Of a stretch of 64,000 bases of DNA, positions 36,638 through 47,600 are shown in pieces. Below the pieces are notes generated by a model. It did no database searches. It was given only the letters and a program-made list of their open reading frames with translations, and was not told the DNA's origin. A program made the translations under genes and the position numbers. This stretch comes from Rhyacichthys aspro (lineage: Eukaryota; Chordata; Actinopteri; Gobiiformes; Rhyacichthyidae), in NCBI GenBank assembly GCA_036850595.1, contig CM072160.1, positions 14,921,906 through 14,985,905 on the forward strand, in the 5' to 3' direction. How positions within the stretch are numbered: position 1 is the first letter of the stretch; each line of letters opens with the position of its first letter.

Positions 36638-37388
36638 TAAAATCTGATAAAGTCAAGCGAGTGTCAACGTGAATGTGAGCAGCAGGTGCCGAGTGTCACA
36701 TGTCTGTGTTATTTCTTGCGCGCGGTGAGGTCAGGTGTTAGGGTCCGTGTGTGAGATCAAGGCAGTTCAGACAATTAGGTATGTCTCTGTTAGTAACCAG
36801 TCATTTCACTTGTTGTTATTGAAGCTGCGGGGTCAAGATGGAAGGAACTGGTGTCATTTTTAAACATGGTCTTCCATTGATAGTATAGTAGCAGCCATCC
36901 ATGCCTTACAGACTCTTGTATGTCTTTTTTCCATAAACTGAGGTTAGAGTGCTTGTGATGGTCTAAATGTCCAGACTAAATTAGATCCGGTAGAGGATCG
37001 GGGTCAGGGAACGTTACAGAAAGAACCACATATAAACACACTGTTAGTAAATGTAGTGCTGTTTAGTAAGTGTAAATGAGATTGGGTCAAAGTCAAAGGC
37101 TTTCCTTATTGCGATTTGGTTGCTGACACTGCTGAAGTTGTTTTGATACATCATGTTTTAAGTCTGTTACATTCCTAAGATATTCATAGTTAATTATAAG
37201 ATGTAGTTTTGTGAATGTATGTCAAATTATAGATAGGGAAACAAAAAAGCGATACAAGCAAAGAGCAAACCATTTTACTATTCTCAATAAATTTAGTTAT
37301 AATTAGAAATAACACTGGAAAATGTTCATAAACATCTGAAATGTAGAGCCAAAGTGCAGTAGACACCTGTGGCAGAATGAACTTGTCT

Positions 37389-37394
37389 TTTATT
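37389..37394 (-). terminator. aasdhppt: Candidate polyadenylation signal for aasdhppt
   Basis: AATAAA on the - strand, about 490 bases past the stop codon, followed within 35 bases by GGTGTCTACTG. This is the nearest plausible signal I noticed and is uncertain. Confidence 0.3.
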
Positions 37395-37885
37395 TGTGTC
37401 CAGTGAGTAATTGCAGCGACCTCAAAAGGTGAGTGGTGTTGTTAACCCCATGTCCTTTGGCCTTTTGCTGTCACTGGCCGGATCAAAGGTCAACCATGAG
37501 ACTTATTACTTTAATGCTGACCATCTTGCAGCCTGGAGATGGAACTGGATCTGCATGCACCACAATCATTACACTCTTCAAAACTTCTGGTATGGTATAT
37601 ATCAGTCAAACATCCAAAAATGTCATATTAAATGACATTTATCTTAAATCTAGCAGACATTTTATATTTTGAGCTTATCCACCGTGTAGCAGCTGTGTAA
37701 AAAAATAAAAGCTGTCAGATGGTGTAAAGTTTCAAAAGTCCCCAGAGACGAACCTGTGATTCTGACTTTGTCTGAACAGGACTTGTGTTGAATGAGAAAC
37801 AGTTTTCTTGTCAGACTATTTTTGGACACTGGCACTTCTGAAAGGTGTGTTCGTACGGTGTGCACGCCGCTGTGTCTGAGGCGTG

Positions 37886-38044
37886 TTAGTGTGCATCGCT
37901 CTGTCTCTGAGGGACTTCAGCCTTCATCTTGAAGCTCTCCCAGTAGGAGGGGTCTTCTTCTGTCAGGGGCGAGGCTGAGGCAACGAGGTCACTGAACGAC
38001 AGCAGCGTGAAGGAGCAGGGAGGAGGAAGTGATGCGGGTAAAGG
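37886..38044 (-). CDS. aasdhppt: aasdhppt coding exon 7 (terminal)
   Basis: Residues 244-295 and stop TAA. It contains CSFTLLSFSDLVASASPLTE then EDPSYWESF, matching human FTILNFNDLMSSAVPMTPEDPSFWDCF. The acceptor is TCTCTTCCAG. Confidence 0.93.
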   Translation of the reverse strand, partial: PLPASLPPPCSFTLLSFSDLVASASPLTEEDPSYWESFKMKAEVPQRQSDAH

Positions 38045-41000
38045 CTGGAAGAGAAATGTGCACAGTTATTAAAAACTGAAAAACAATGAGAATCTTAATC
38101 CTCTGTACTAAGTGAACCCGCTTTTATGTTGGTGTTTAATTTGGCATTTTTGTTGTTCCGTGGCTCCAGGAGCAAGTAACTAGCATTTTATATTCTAATA
38201 ATAAAAATGCGACATAGTAATGAAAACATTGTGTTTTATGGAATAATGCAAAAAAAACCAAACAATTAATAAAATGAAAATGAATATATCCTTACCTCTG
38301 CGCCTCGACCAAGAGCCACAGCAACATGATGGTCAGTGTCAAGCAGGCATTCCTGTACAAACACATTCAGATACATACCATCAATAAAACATACCCCTTA
38401 CACTCATTGAAATTCAATACAGTAAATGTATCCAGCAAAAATACAGGCATGCACATGCATATGTGCCTATGTCCATGTAAAAATGTAGCCTTTCTTGCAC
38501 TTCATGATTTATTTTTGTTTACTGGCCGTCATTTTATTTGACACTGTATATCACCAAGAACTATTTCACTGAGGTTATGCACCAGCCAGTGATATAAGAG
38601 ACACAAATCTTGAGTATATATAATCAATTTGTTACAGTCACTTAAGTGTTGTCTGAATCAGTAAAGGGACTATTTTCTTCACTGTGCAGACTGGGGGGGA
38701 GGGGTTTACAGGAAGCGCCATCAGCAGGAAGTAATAAGAATCATGGCTGGCCTTCGATCTGACTGACCCTCGCACAGAGAGCAGAAAGACCCACGATCAC
38801 CTCATCTCAAGAGTGTCTTTGACTGTAATTGATTCAGTTCAACTGTATATGACCTCTGAGGGTCAGTAATAATGACGGCATATCAAACAAAACAGAAATT
38901 GCAGTGGTCAATAAAAGACGTTAAATGCAGTAGAGCCTGCAAATATCCTAATGTGGCTATTACAGTGCAGAAAATAAAGGGGAAATGATATTCTGAAAAA
39001 AAAGCAGAAGCTGTGGGCCTTTAGACTTTAACAAAACTAGTGGAAAAAATATCAAAAATACTGCAAGAAGTTGGTTAAACTACATTTGTTTGCACATGTT
39101 TTTTTCTTTTTGTATTAAAATCATGGGAGCCTCAGATCCATAATGACACTGAATACTGTTAGACTTGCCACATGAGAGTTTTTTTTTTGTCTTTATAATA
39201 ACAACTACTGTACATGTAAGTCTCCTACAGTGTGCATCTAATTCAATTCACTTTGTCGTACAAGCTTTGGTGGAAAAAGAGAAGCGAGACACATTACCAT
39301 CTACCTACAATCAATAGAAGTAGACATTTTCCCTGGTGTGAAAACATGGACACTAAAACCGCATTAGGCCTCCAAGAACCCTAGAGAGGTGGATGGGGGA
39401 GAAGGGAGGAGAAGGCAGCAGATAGGCGCCATGTGCTTTTCCAACCACTAGTAACAACTTATCAGTCACTTGTTAATCCCTCTGCTCTGGGTGTAGAAGG
39501 AGGCAGCGAGAGGGAAAAAGGAAGGCACTAGAATGAGGGGAAAGGAAAGGCGGACAGAGAAATATAAGGATGCAAAAGAAGAGAATATAAGATCAAAGTG
39601 ACGCTGAAGAGAGGACGGTAAAGAGGAGCTGGGAAATGGAGGAGAAGAGAGTGATGACGACAGATCATTCTTCTGCTGTGACCGAGAGCTGCACACCTCT
39701 AATGGAGGGCCATTTATGGGCTCCCATCACAATCTCTAGTGTGTATTTCTCCAGATGACCACCTGTGAGTCACTTTGCATACGCTTTTCAAGGAGTAGCA
39801 GTGAGGAGCCAACAGGGGCTGCTTTAAACCCGAACCTCTCACTTCTACCTCCCGCAATTTATTATTACAGTTCAGAGGATTGTAAAAGATGGTTGTATGT
39901 AAATGGAAGTTGTCAGAGTCTGGGTTTGGAAAAGCAGACTGCTGGGAAATGTATCCACTGGTTCACTCTTGTCGTCGATTTGGTTCTTCAGTTCATTTTC
40001 TACCACTTATGTTGCAAAGGGGCACTAGGGGCTGAAGCCTATCCCAGCTATTATGGCTGTGAGATGTGGGACATCCAAGACAATCACTGGTTAATCACTG
40101 GGCTAACACTTACAGACAGACACTAAAAGACAGGCACATTCATTCACTAGATGCAATGCCCGATAGCACTGGGGAGACATTGGTTTGGTTCATTTAATAC
40201 ATTTCATAAATTAGCCAAATCAAAGATAAGAATGTAGAGTGAAAGGATATTTTAGGAATAAATATACTCAAATTGATTAAATGCCACACAAATTGCTTGT
40301 TTTATTTGACAATTTATATATTTTTAACCGACATATGACTAATTTTCTTTACACATTTAATTATTTATGGAGCTTTGTCTATTCATTTGAGATATTTCTA
40401 CTGTTTTTATGTTTATCGGCTTTAAATCCTAGAGTTTTTCATTTAGTAAAGCTCTGATTAGCACTGGAGCATTTTATTTTACTGTCTATTTATGTTTATT
40501 GTCTGTTGATTCTGCTTTATGGCTGTCTGTCAATATTGGAACTTAACTCCAATACTGATAAGATAAGAGAAACCATTTGCTTTATTTGTCCAATGTCATA
40601 CACAGTACAATGCACAGTGAAATATATTATATCAACCAACTACTGCACGCCCAGTGTGACTTACTTACTTCGAATACCCAGTCGTCCTCTTCCTCCTCAT
40701 CCAGGTGCATCTTGGTCTGGCGCAGTGGCCGGTCCTGTGTGAGCGGTTCAGGCGGCAGGTGAAACTCCACTCGCTGCAGGTTGAACCCGAGGCCTGTGCC
40801 GATGGCTTTAATGAAACTCTCCTTAAGTGCCTTTGTGGAACAGGAGAAAATACAACAATCAGACCTAGATAATGAGATAAAATAGATCAGGACGGGGCTA
40901 AAAATATGAAAAGACTGTCAAAGAAGAGAGGCGCCGTGAGTAGAGTTTTGTGTGTGAGAACTTAAAACCAGAACAGATGGGGACTGATACACAACATGTA

Positions 41001-43123
41001 CAACAGTGTGTACACAAGAAGGGAATACAGTGTGTGTGTCTATGTGTGTGACTGGCAAAAACTGACTCAGCCAATGATCAACAATAACAGTATTACAAGG
41101 CTAATCACTATGGCAACCGTTGCGCTCTGCCATTAGTCAACAGCGCTGTGATGATATCAGAGCTTGACGTCTCTGTGCCACCCGCTCAATCTCACAGCAT
41201 CTTTACTTAGCATCGCCATTATTATCTCTAAAGGAGACGAGGAAGAAGGGAAAGGAAGCTGTAATTTGAAAGAAAGAGACGATGAAATATCATAACAGTC
41301 TGAATTATAGAACTAATTGTTGCCACGTGGACATAACAGAATATGTGGCAATGGTTTATTTGTGTTTCCTTCTTAAGACAGTGCATGCATTTAAAGCACC
41401 ACATGCAGGGCCCAGCTGAGCAGCCGTGCAATGTGACTACAGGGTAGTATGGTTGCCATGGTTACCCAGTGCCGGTAGAACGCGGCGAGCTGCTGGTGCT
41501 CCGAGCCAGCTGATTGGATGACGCTCCACTCGTTCGGTGTAAACTGACGAGTCATGATGCGGAAAAATTCGGGCACGGAGCTACTACCTGCAAGGACGAT
41601 CAGAAAGAGAATAAAGGGGAATAAGACAATAAAATGGGAGTTCATCAGAGAAGGGATCAGTACAAATGTGAAAGACAAGATATAACTAAAATAAAATCAA
41701 GTGCAAGCATTTGGTGTCATTATCGTATTTCTCCTCTAAAATTACACAATGACACAAATTTAGACATCACCCACACAAAAAAGACACAGCAATCCAAACA
41801 TCTGCACCAACAAGAAGCAGTCTGATCCTTTGAAACGAGTCAAGAGTGACACCTTGTGGAGGTATTGGATAGTACAGATTTCATTCTTTAAAATATCAAA
41901 GGAAAATGCACACTAATTGTCAGAGCTACCTTTAGGTTAGTATGTTCATATTCCAATTCAACACCCTAATGTACTGTCAACACATGCATTTACCAGGCAT
42001 AGTGGTCTTCATTATATCAATGCCGACCTGCAACCCCTGCTCTGCTGCCAGCACCGTGTAGTCCCCTTGGTGGGACAGGTTGAAACTCCAGGTGTTATGA
42101 TTAGAACTGGCATCTGAGGTCACCTGGACACAATCAGCAAATACAGGGCCATTAAAAACTTTATCAATACAGAACCTTAAGTTTTTTATTTGTAAAAACT
42201 CAGATATGAGCTTAACCCTGATAAAAGACATGCTTTGTGGGAAGACAATTTCCAGTAAGTAAAGCAACACTATGTAATGTTTTACCTAAAAATCATTACA
42301 ACAACAGCAATTAATCTTATTATGCTGTTTTTTTGTTTTTGTTTTTTGCATGAAACAAGGAGAATAATTCCTATTCCACAGTATGACTGTAAGTTTCAGG
42401 GCACACTACCATCTCATGCGGAAACATATCTAGCCAAAATATATGACACAAAAGGAAATTTACATTAGAACTGCAATATTTATTTATAAAATGTTTGCAT
42501 TCCCATGTGCATTTTTGATATAGCTTTTGTCTCTTTTACTCCTTTAGTGACTATAGAGCATTCCTTTAATCACTGAGTTAAAACTGTTATTTATTAGTTA
42601 TCACCAAATACTATTAATTTACTGGACTATTTTGAAGCATGTTGCACAATTTTAAACATGGTCTTTGGAATAAGCATGTATCCACACAGTTTGTAGAGAT
42701 ATATTCCACTTTACATTTCTGCTTTGTTTACAGCAATTGTTAAAAAGCCTAATATGAATGAGATTGTCACTAACCTGTAGTGGTGCTGCCAGGTAGGGCT
42801 TCCCTCTGGGAGTTCGCTCCAGTTTGATGTGGGACCAGGGTATGCCCATCCTTTCACACACAAATCTCCTTAACAGTAACCTACCAGCCTGACGGAACAA
42901 TACACAACACACAACAGAGGCTGATTAAACATGGAAAGTTTACTGCACTTTGTGAGTTTGGCTGAACGATCATACTGACCATGGCTGATTTAGCATCTTT
43001 GGCAAACACAAACTGTCCAATTCTGTCCTTCTCTTCAGACTGAATACATCGAGCAGCGAAGAGCCACTCAGACCGGTTAGGTGTCCACGACCCACAACGA
43101 AAAGCCCACCGAACAGAAGCCAT
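37886..43123 (-). CDS. aasdhppt: 4'-phosphopantetheinyl transferase (seven exons)
   Basis: Cytosolic Sfp-type enzyme that moves the 4'-phosphopantetheine arm of coenzyme A onto a serine of carrier proteins. Known substrates in animals are fatty acid synthase, mitochondrial ACP and the alpha-aminoadipate semialdehyde dehydrogenase of lysine breakdown. Coding exons (- strand order): 43123-42980, 42888-42775, 42123-41994, 41587-41466, 40830-40669, 38352-38296 and 38044-37886. They sum to 888 bases, giving 295 residues (human 309). Family signatures are the GID motif in LQVGIDIMK, whose Asp binds magnesium, and W-x-x-K-E-S-x-x-K in HWALKESFIKA, which spans the exon 4/5 junction. The start ATG gives MASVRWAFRCGSW, matching human MEGVRWAFSCGTW. 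The gene is head to head with msantd4 and convergent with gucy1a2. No defect seen. Confidence 0.96.
38296..38352 (-). CDS. aasdhppt: aasdhppt coding exon 6
   Basis: Nineteen residues (225-243), ECLLDTDHHVAVALGRGAE, aligned to human ESKIDEHHFVAVALRKPD. The acceptor is TTGTACAG and the donor GAG|GTAAGG. Too short for ordinary frame listings but well supported by homology and phase. Confidence 0.9.
39990..40148 (+). repeat. Teleost interspersed repeat, partial copy
   Basis: 'TACCACTTATGTTGCAAAGG', 'GCTGAAGCCTATCCCAGC' and 'GGGCTAACACTTACAGACAG' follow the order of a very common fish repeat. In intact copies these phrases precede 'AACCATTCAC', and the repeat ends 'AACCACTGCACCACCGTG'. A longer copy of the same family and orientation is at 52803-53217. 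Confidence 0.6.
40557..40630. repeat. Degenerate dispersed-repeat fragment
   Basis: 'GATAAGATAAGAGAAACC...TTTATTTGTCC' and 'CACAGTACAATGCACAGTGA' resemble a fish retroelement edge seen many times in teleost DNA. It sits about 40 bases from the exon 5 donor. Short and tentative. Confidence 0.35.
40669..40830 (-). CDS. aasdhppt: aasdhppt coding exon 5
   Basis: Residues 171-224. It starts ALKESFIKAIGTGLGFNLQR, carrying the catalytic K-E-x-x-x-K signature, and ends in the acidic DEEEEDDWVFE. The acceptor is CCACAAAG. The donor GAA|GTAAGT is strong. It was placed by homology, since the exon lacks a start codon of its own. Confidence 0.93.
40831..41465 (-). other. aasdhppt: aasdhppt intron 4
   Basis: 635-base intron, nothing supported beyond short GT runs. 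Confidence 0.7.
41466..41587 (-). CDS. aasdhppt: aasdhppt coding exon 4
   Basis: Residues 130-170 (SSSVPEFFRIMTRQFTPNEW ... AAFYRHW), matching human SIPEFFHIMKRKFTNKEW. The acceptor is CTTGCAG and the donor TGG|GTAACC. Confidence 0.94.
41588..41993 (-). other. aasdhppt: aasdhppt intron 3
   Basis: 406-base intron with no further feature seen. Confidence 0.7.
41994..42123 (-). CDS. aasdhppt: aasdhppt coding exon 3
   Basis: Residues 87-130. It contains FNLSHQGDYTVLAAE and the magnesium-site motif LQVGIDIMK. The acceptor is GTGTCCAG. The donor splits the Gly codon after PG (G|GTAAAT). Confidence 0.94.
42124..42774 (-). other. aasdhppt: aasdhppt intron 2
   Basis: 651-base AT-rich intron, nothing else seen. 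Confidence 0.7.
42775..42888 (-). CDS. aasdhppt: aasdhppt coding exon 2
   Basis: Residues 49-86 (AGRLLLRRFVCERMGIPWSH, then IKLERTPRGKPYLAAPLQ), aligned to human AGRLMIRKLVAEKLNIPWNH and the GKP motif. The donor CAG|GTTAGT is phase 0. Confidence 0.93.
42980..43123 (-). CDS. aasdhppt: aasdhppt coding exon 1
   Basis: Residues 1-48, ending RIGQFVFAKDAKSAM. The donor ATG|GTCAGT is phase 0. The next intron is only 91 bases. Confidence 0.93.
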
Positions 43124-44529
43124 GTGTCTTCACTGCTTATCATTCTTCTCATTCGGAGTTAGTTAGTTAGTTAGCGACAATATACACATAAACATAACAT
43201 GACAACTAAAGTCGGGACTAGGTAACATGTTTGACAGCAAAGTATATTTAGTTATGTCTGGGTATTGTTGAGAAAACTGCACAAATGTGTCCTTCTGTTT
43301 GTTTTCTGTGTTAAAAGCGACAAGCACACACACCCGGAAGAGCCCGGCATGACGTCAGTGTCGTCATAAGTGGGCGCGGTGGGGGATTGACCAATGGGAA
43401 CGAACGTAGCGGTGCGACACTGGCGATGCCTTCATGTACTGTGTAAAAATACTAGACTAATAGAAGTATAGTAAAATAATAAACACGAAGGGTCAGTTGT
43501 CCTTCAAAAGAAGTAGAACAACGACGTTAAAACCCGCTGCACAGTGACCTATAAATGTTTTTCTGACAAAAATTTAATTTTACATATCAATTCAAATCAC
43601 GGACATTTCAACTCACATTTGTAAAATGGTATAAACCCAAAGTGCCAGCAAAAGCAGCATTAAAATTTCCCTGCTACTACGATGTTTTGATTGCGGTAAA
43701 CCTACGGTGAGTAAGGTGAGTTGTTTTACGGTTAAATTGCCACGTTTTTCCACAACAATTTTATCATATTTGGTAAAGATAAATACTATATCTACAATAG
43801 AATTCAAGCTAGCGATAAAACGAAGGTTATTTAGTAGAAAAGTATTCGATTTGCAAAAGCTGCGAAAAAATAAGATCGAAACGTTGAAGATCCGAGTGGG
43901 ATTAATCTGTGGGTTGGTCATGCAACGATTTCATCAGCATTTTCGAGTAACTGTGAACCCAAATTTAAACCATGGGGACATTTAAAACCAATTAGATAAA
44001 TATCTTGTAGGGAAATTAATGCATTAGGATAGATGTGTTTGATGTGTTAAGATGTGTTTTAATTTAATCTGCAGTAGCATCTAAAAACCACTTCCTGCCG
44101 TTATCCCAACTTAATGTTGAATGATGTGTGTCATGTTCTACAAATACTAGCACATATTCAGATGCCATTTCATCCTTTTGTTTCCCCTCAGAGGCCGATT
44201 TCCTGTGAAGCCTTTAAATACCTGCAGTGTCTCCTCCAGTACAATCTAGTGAGGATGAGAAACAACTGCAAATGCTGCACATCTATGGCCTTAACCACAA
44301 CTCCTTAAAGCTCGCTGCTGCACATTTTCTAGTGTAACACATGCCTTCTCTGAAGATCTTTTAAAAGTCTCTCCACTGAGGCTTGTACTAAGGAAAGCAC
44401 CACCAAACACAGGCTAAACTCTAACAACAAACAACCTCTACACAACCTCTTGACCTGCCATCACTCTTTGCTGATTCCCACCCCTTTTCCGGTATCTGGT
44501 ATCCATTCTTTGCTGCCAAGCTGGATTTC
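43124..44529. promoter_or_regulatory. Shared aasdhppt/msantd4 promoter and msantd4 leader
   Basis: A 1.4-kb interval between two divergent start codons. The GC-rich core at about 43330-43440 has an ETS site CCGGAAG (43334-43340), a palindromic CRE TGACGTCA (43350-43357) and a CCAAT box (43391-43395), without a TATA box. A strong donor, ACG|GTGAGT, at 43706/43707 and an acceptor, TTTCCCCTCAG, ending at 44191 suggest a non-coding first msantd4 exon. A TTAG repeat lies near 43160-43173. Confidence 0.6.
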
Positions 44530-44643
44530 ATGCAAGTTAAGCATCTCAAGAGGAAGAGGAAAAGTAACTACAGTGTTAGAGAGACCCAGACTCTCATCAG
44601 GGAAATCCACAAGAGGAGGGATGTGTTGTTCTCCAGACAGCAG
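44530..44643 (+). CDS. msantd4: msantd4 coding exon 1
   Basis: Residues 1-38, MQVKHLKRKRKSNYSVRETQ then TLIREIHKRRDVLFSRQQ, closely matching human through VLFSKQ. The donor CAG|GTCTCT departs from consensus after GT. Exon 2 continues exactly where the human alignment requires. Confidence 0.9.
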
Positions 44644-47600
44644 GTCTCTATTATCATCATCATCTTTATTTTATAGAACTTTTAAGAATACGTTTACAAG
44701 ATGATTCAATGCAAAAACAAACTCCAGTATAGTTTTCTGTTTGGCTCTTTGTGTTTATCACTGAATTTATTATTGTTTTGTTATGGTTTCTTAATGATCT
44801 GTTTCATGGATTAATTGGGCTGTTATTACAATTTGTCCACCATTGCTTTGTTAAAAATGGCAACCATGAAAGAGACAACAAATTGCTGTGTTTGTGTTGT
44901 TTCCTCCCTGTTGTTCCTGAGCAGAACACAGCCATTAATGAGCTGAAGAGACAGGCATGGGAGGAAGTGGCACGAGGTGTCAACTCACTCGGGGAAGGAG
45001 AGCTACGTACTGCAGCTGAGGTCAGTTTTTTATGGTTTTAATTGTGTTGCCATTCTAACTTCTAATGACCAGAGCACACATTGTACAAAACTTGTGCACA
45101 CAGAAATGTACTTTCATTCTGTATGCACATTACATATAATACACAATTTTACTAAAATGTCACAAAACAAAGGCAAAGACATAATATTGTAAGCCAGCAA
45201 AGTGTTGCTTACACCCATGACATTTATTAGGCAATATGTACAAACCCAATAAAGAAAAGGTGTAAAATATCTTTAAATAAAAACAGACTGCATTGATTTG
45301 CAAATCTCCAAAACCATATTTTATTCACAATAGAAAATAAACAGCATGTCAGGTGTTGAAACTGGGACATTTTACCATTTCATGAAAAGACATAGCTCAA
45401 ATTGAATTTGATGGCAGCAACAAAAAATCTGTGACAGGGGCAACAAAAGACTGTAAAAGTAAGTGGAGGAGGATGGAGCATTTGGCAAATAATTAGGTTT
45501 AAGACTCGTTGTATAAGGAGCATTTTAGAAAGACAGTCTCTTAGAAGTAACGGTGGGCAAAGGGTTCACCAATCTGCAAGAAATGCATCTAAAAACTGTT
45601 GAACAATTAGAACAAAAATAATCCTCAGTGTAAAATTGCAATGACTGTTTCCATGTTTGTGCTGCTGCCACTTGGCCAGGTCGCTCTTGTAAAAGAGATT
45701 TTTAATCTCAATGAGTTTTTAACCTGGTTAAATAAAGGTAAAAAAAATATATATATATATATTCCACCATTTACAGAATATAAAGTCATCAACATATTCA
45801 GAGAATCTGAAGGAATCTTTGTGAAAGGAACAAGGTGATGGTCAGTCTTGGATGCTTGTGATTTTGGGGCCATAAAGCAGCAGTGCATTAAAACAGGCCT
45901 GATTCTGTTTTAGAAATCATTGCATGGGTCAGGAACACTTCCAGAAGTCACTGTCAGCGAACATTGGACTCATCTGACCAAAGAACAGTTTTACATTCTG
46001 TCTCACTCTTATTGACATGTCATTAAGGAGATGCAGTTTTCTCACAGTTTGGTGAACCTCTCAAAAAGAGCTTTTCATGAAATGGTAAAATGTCCCAGTT
46101 TCAACCCCTGATATGTTATGTTTTATTGTGAACAAAATACAGTTTCATAAGATTTGCATTCTGTTTTTATTTACATTTTACACAGTTTCCCAACTTGCTT
46201 CAGAACTGGGTTTGTATATCTGTAGTTTACTCACACGTCACTTTTAGATTTCCTGTTTACTATTACTGTTTACTTCACTCCTAAAACACTTGGGATAGTA
46301 TTCAAACTCAGCTGTTGTCCTTTCCTTTATATTGTATTGAGTAAGATAGCTGAAGAAATGATTGACTGAATATTAAATCTTGATTTGGAAGATACTGTAC
46401 AAATGGAATCTCTTGTTCAGGTAAAGCGGCGTTACTTGGACTGGCGTGCACTAATGAAGAGGAAGCAGCTTCAGGCCGAGCTTTCTCTCTCCTCCTCCTC
46501 TTCTTCCTCTCTGGCCCTGAAGTCTGAGTATGAGCCGTCCTCGCCCGAGCATGAGGCCGCGTCCCTCTCGTCCGCCTGTGACCAGCTGCTTGACCTCTCT
46601 GGCCTCCCGAAAGACTGCCACTGTGACTGGCCCGAGCTCACACTGGGCGACCCCGGTGGCCAGCCCATGATGGCACCTCTGGGTGTCAAGATGGAAGACG
46701 ATGTCAGTGAATACAGAGTAAGCAGTGTTATTTGTTAATTATATTGCCAGTTCACGCACACAATAAGAAACGAGCCTCCTGATTAAATCTTTGTGGTTAA
46801 TTTACATATAAATGAGGTTTAACTTCTCCCCTTTACAGTCAATTTATATTTACTCTTTTCCGTTTCCTCACTTATTAGTAGACAAATAGGCTTTATTGAT
46901 ATGCAAGTATAGCCGAATGTGTTAATCATCTTAATTAATGTCAGAATGGCTAGTTATGATCGAAACAAGACACTGATTATGCCACTGCTTTACGTGACTC
47001 GAGTGGCTTTTTTTAATTCGGTCTTTTGATTAGCCTCGATTTTCTCGAAATTGGTGTTATTGTGCTTTAATTCAGCACATTCTCAGTTTAGCATTAATTA
47101 CAGAGTACATACAGCTTACATTTCCATCCGTTCTCAATGTATTTAAGTGTCTGATTGCTGTGTGAAATACAATGTGGATGAGGAGAAAAAAAACTGAAAC
47201 ATAGGAAGGCAAAATTTTGTCATTTCATTTAAATGTTCCAAAATATACTGACTTTTCACACGGCCTACCTTTAGTCCTAGCAGAAAAAATGCCAGAGTCA
47301 ACAGATTTAATGTGGTTAGCTTAGCCTGTGGTCAGATTTGAGGACGTAAACAGGTTTTGCATAAGAAGCAAGACAAAAGGCGAACTACTGCTGACACAGA
47401 AGGACACATGTAAATGCCAAATGTGCATACAATACGTTGAGTTAGCTACATGTGTCTCATTAGAGTGAAAATAGACCCAAATGTAATGTCTGAATGAGCC
47501 TATTGAGCCTATAGCATTTATTACAAATATCAACAAGAGGCAAAATAAGAAAAGTTAGTTTTATAGTTTTCTTTCAAGCCTCTTATATCACCTTGTACCA

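Larger units (their letters stand above)
22996..37388. other. Gene-free region between convergent gucy1a2 and aasdhppt
   Basis: About 14 kb with no coding gene on either strand. It holds several blocks of balanced, motif-rich sequence that look like conserved non-coding elements, plus a short hAT-like element, LINE fossils, a C-rich tract, a CA repeat and an inverted-repeat element, each listed separately. The rest is unremarkable AT-rich DNA. Confidence 0.65.
38353..40668 (-). other. aasdhppt: aasdhppt intron 5
   Basis: 2.3-kb intron. It holds two interspersed-repeat fragments (39990-40148 and 40557-40630) and purine-rich DNA at 39480-39660. Confidence 0.65.
45021..46420 (+). other. msantd4: msantd4 intron 2, mostly transposon
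   Basis: 1.4-kb intron, about 70 percent of which is the inverted-repeat element at 45239-46216. Nothing else recognised. Confidence 0.7.
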
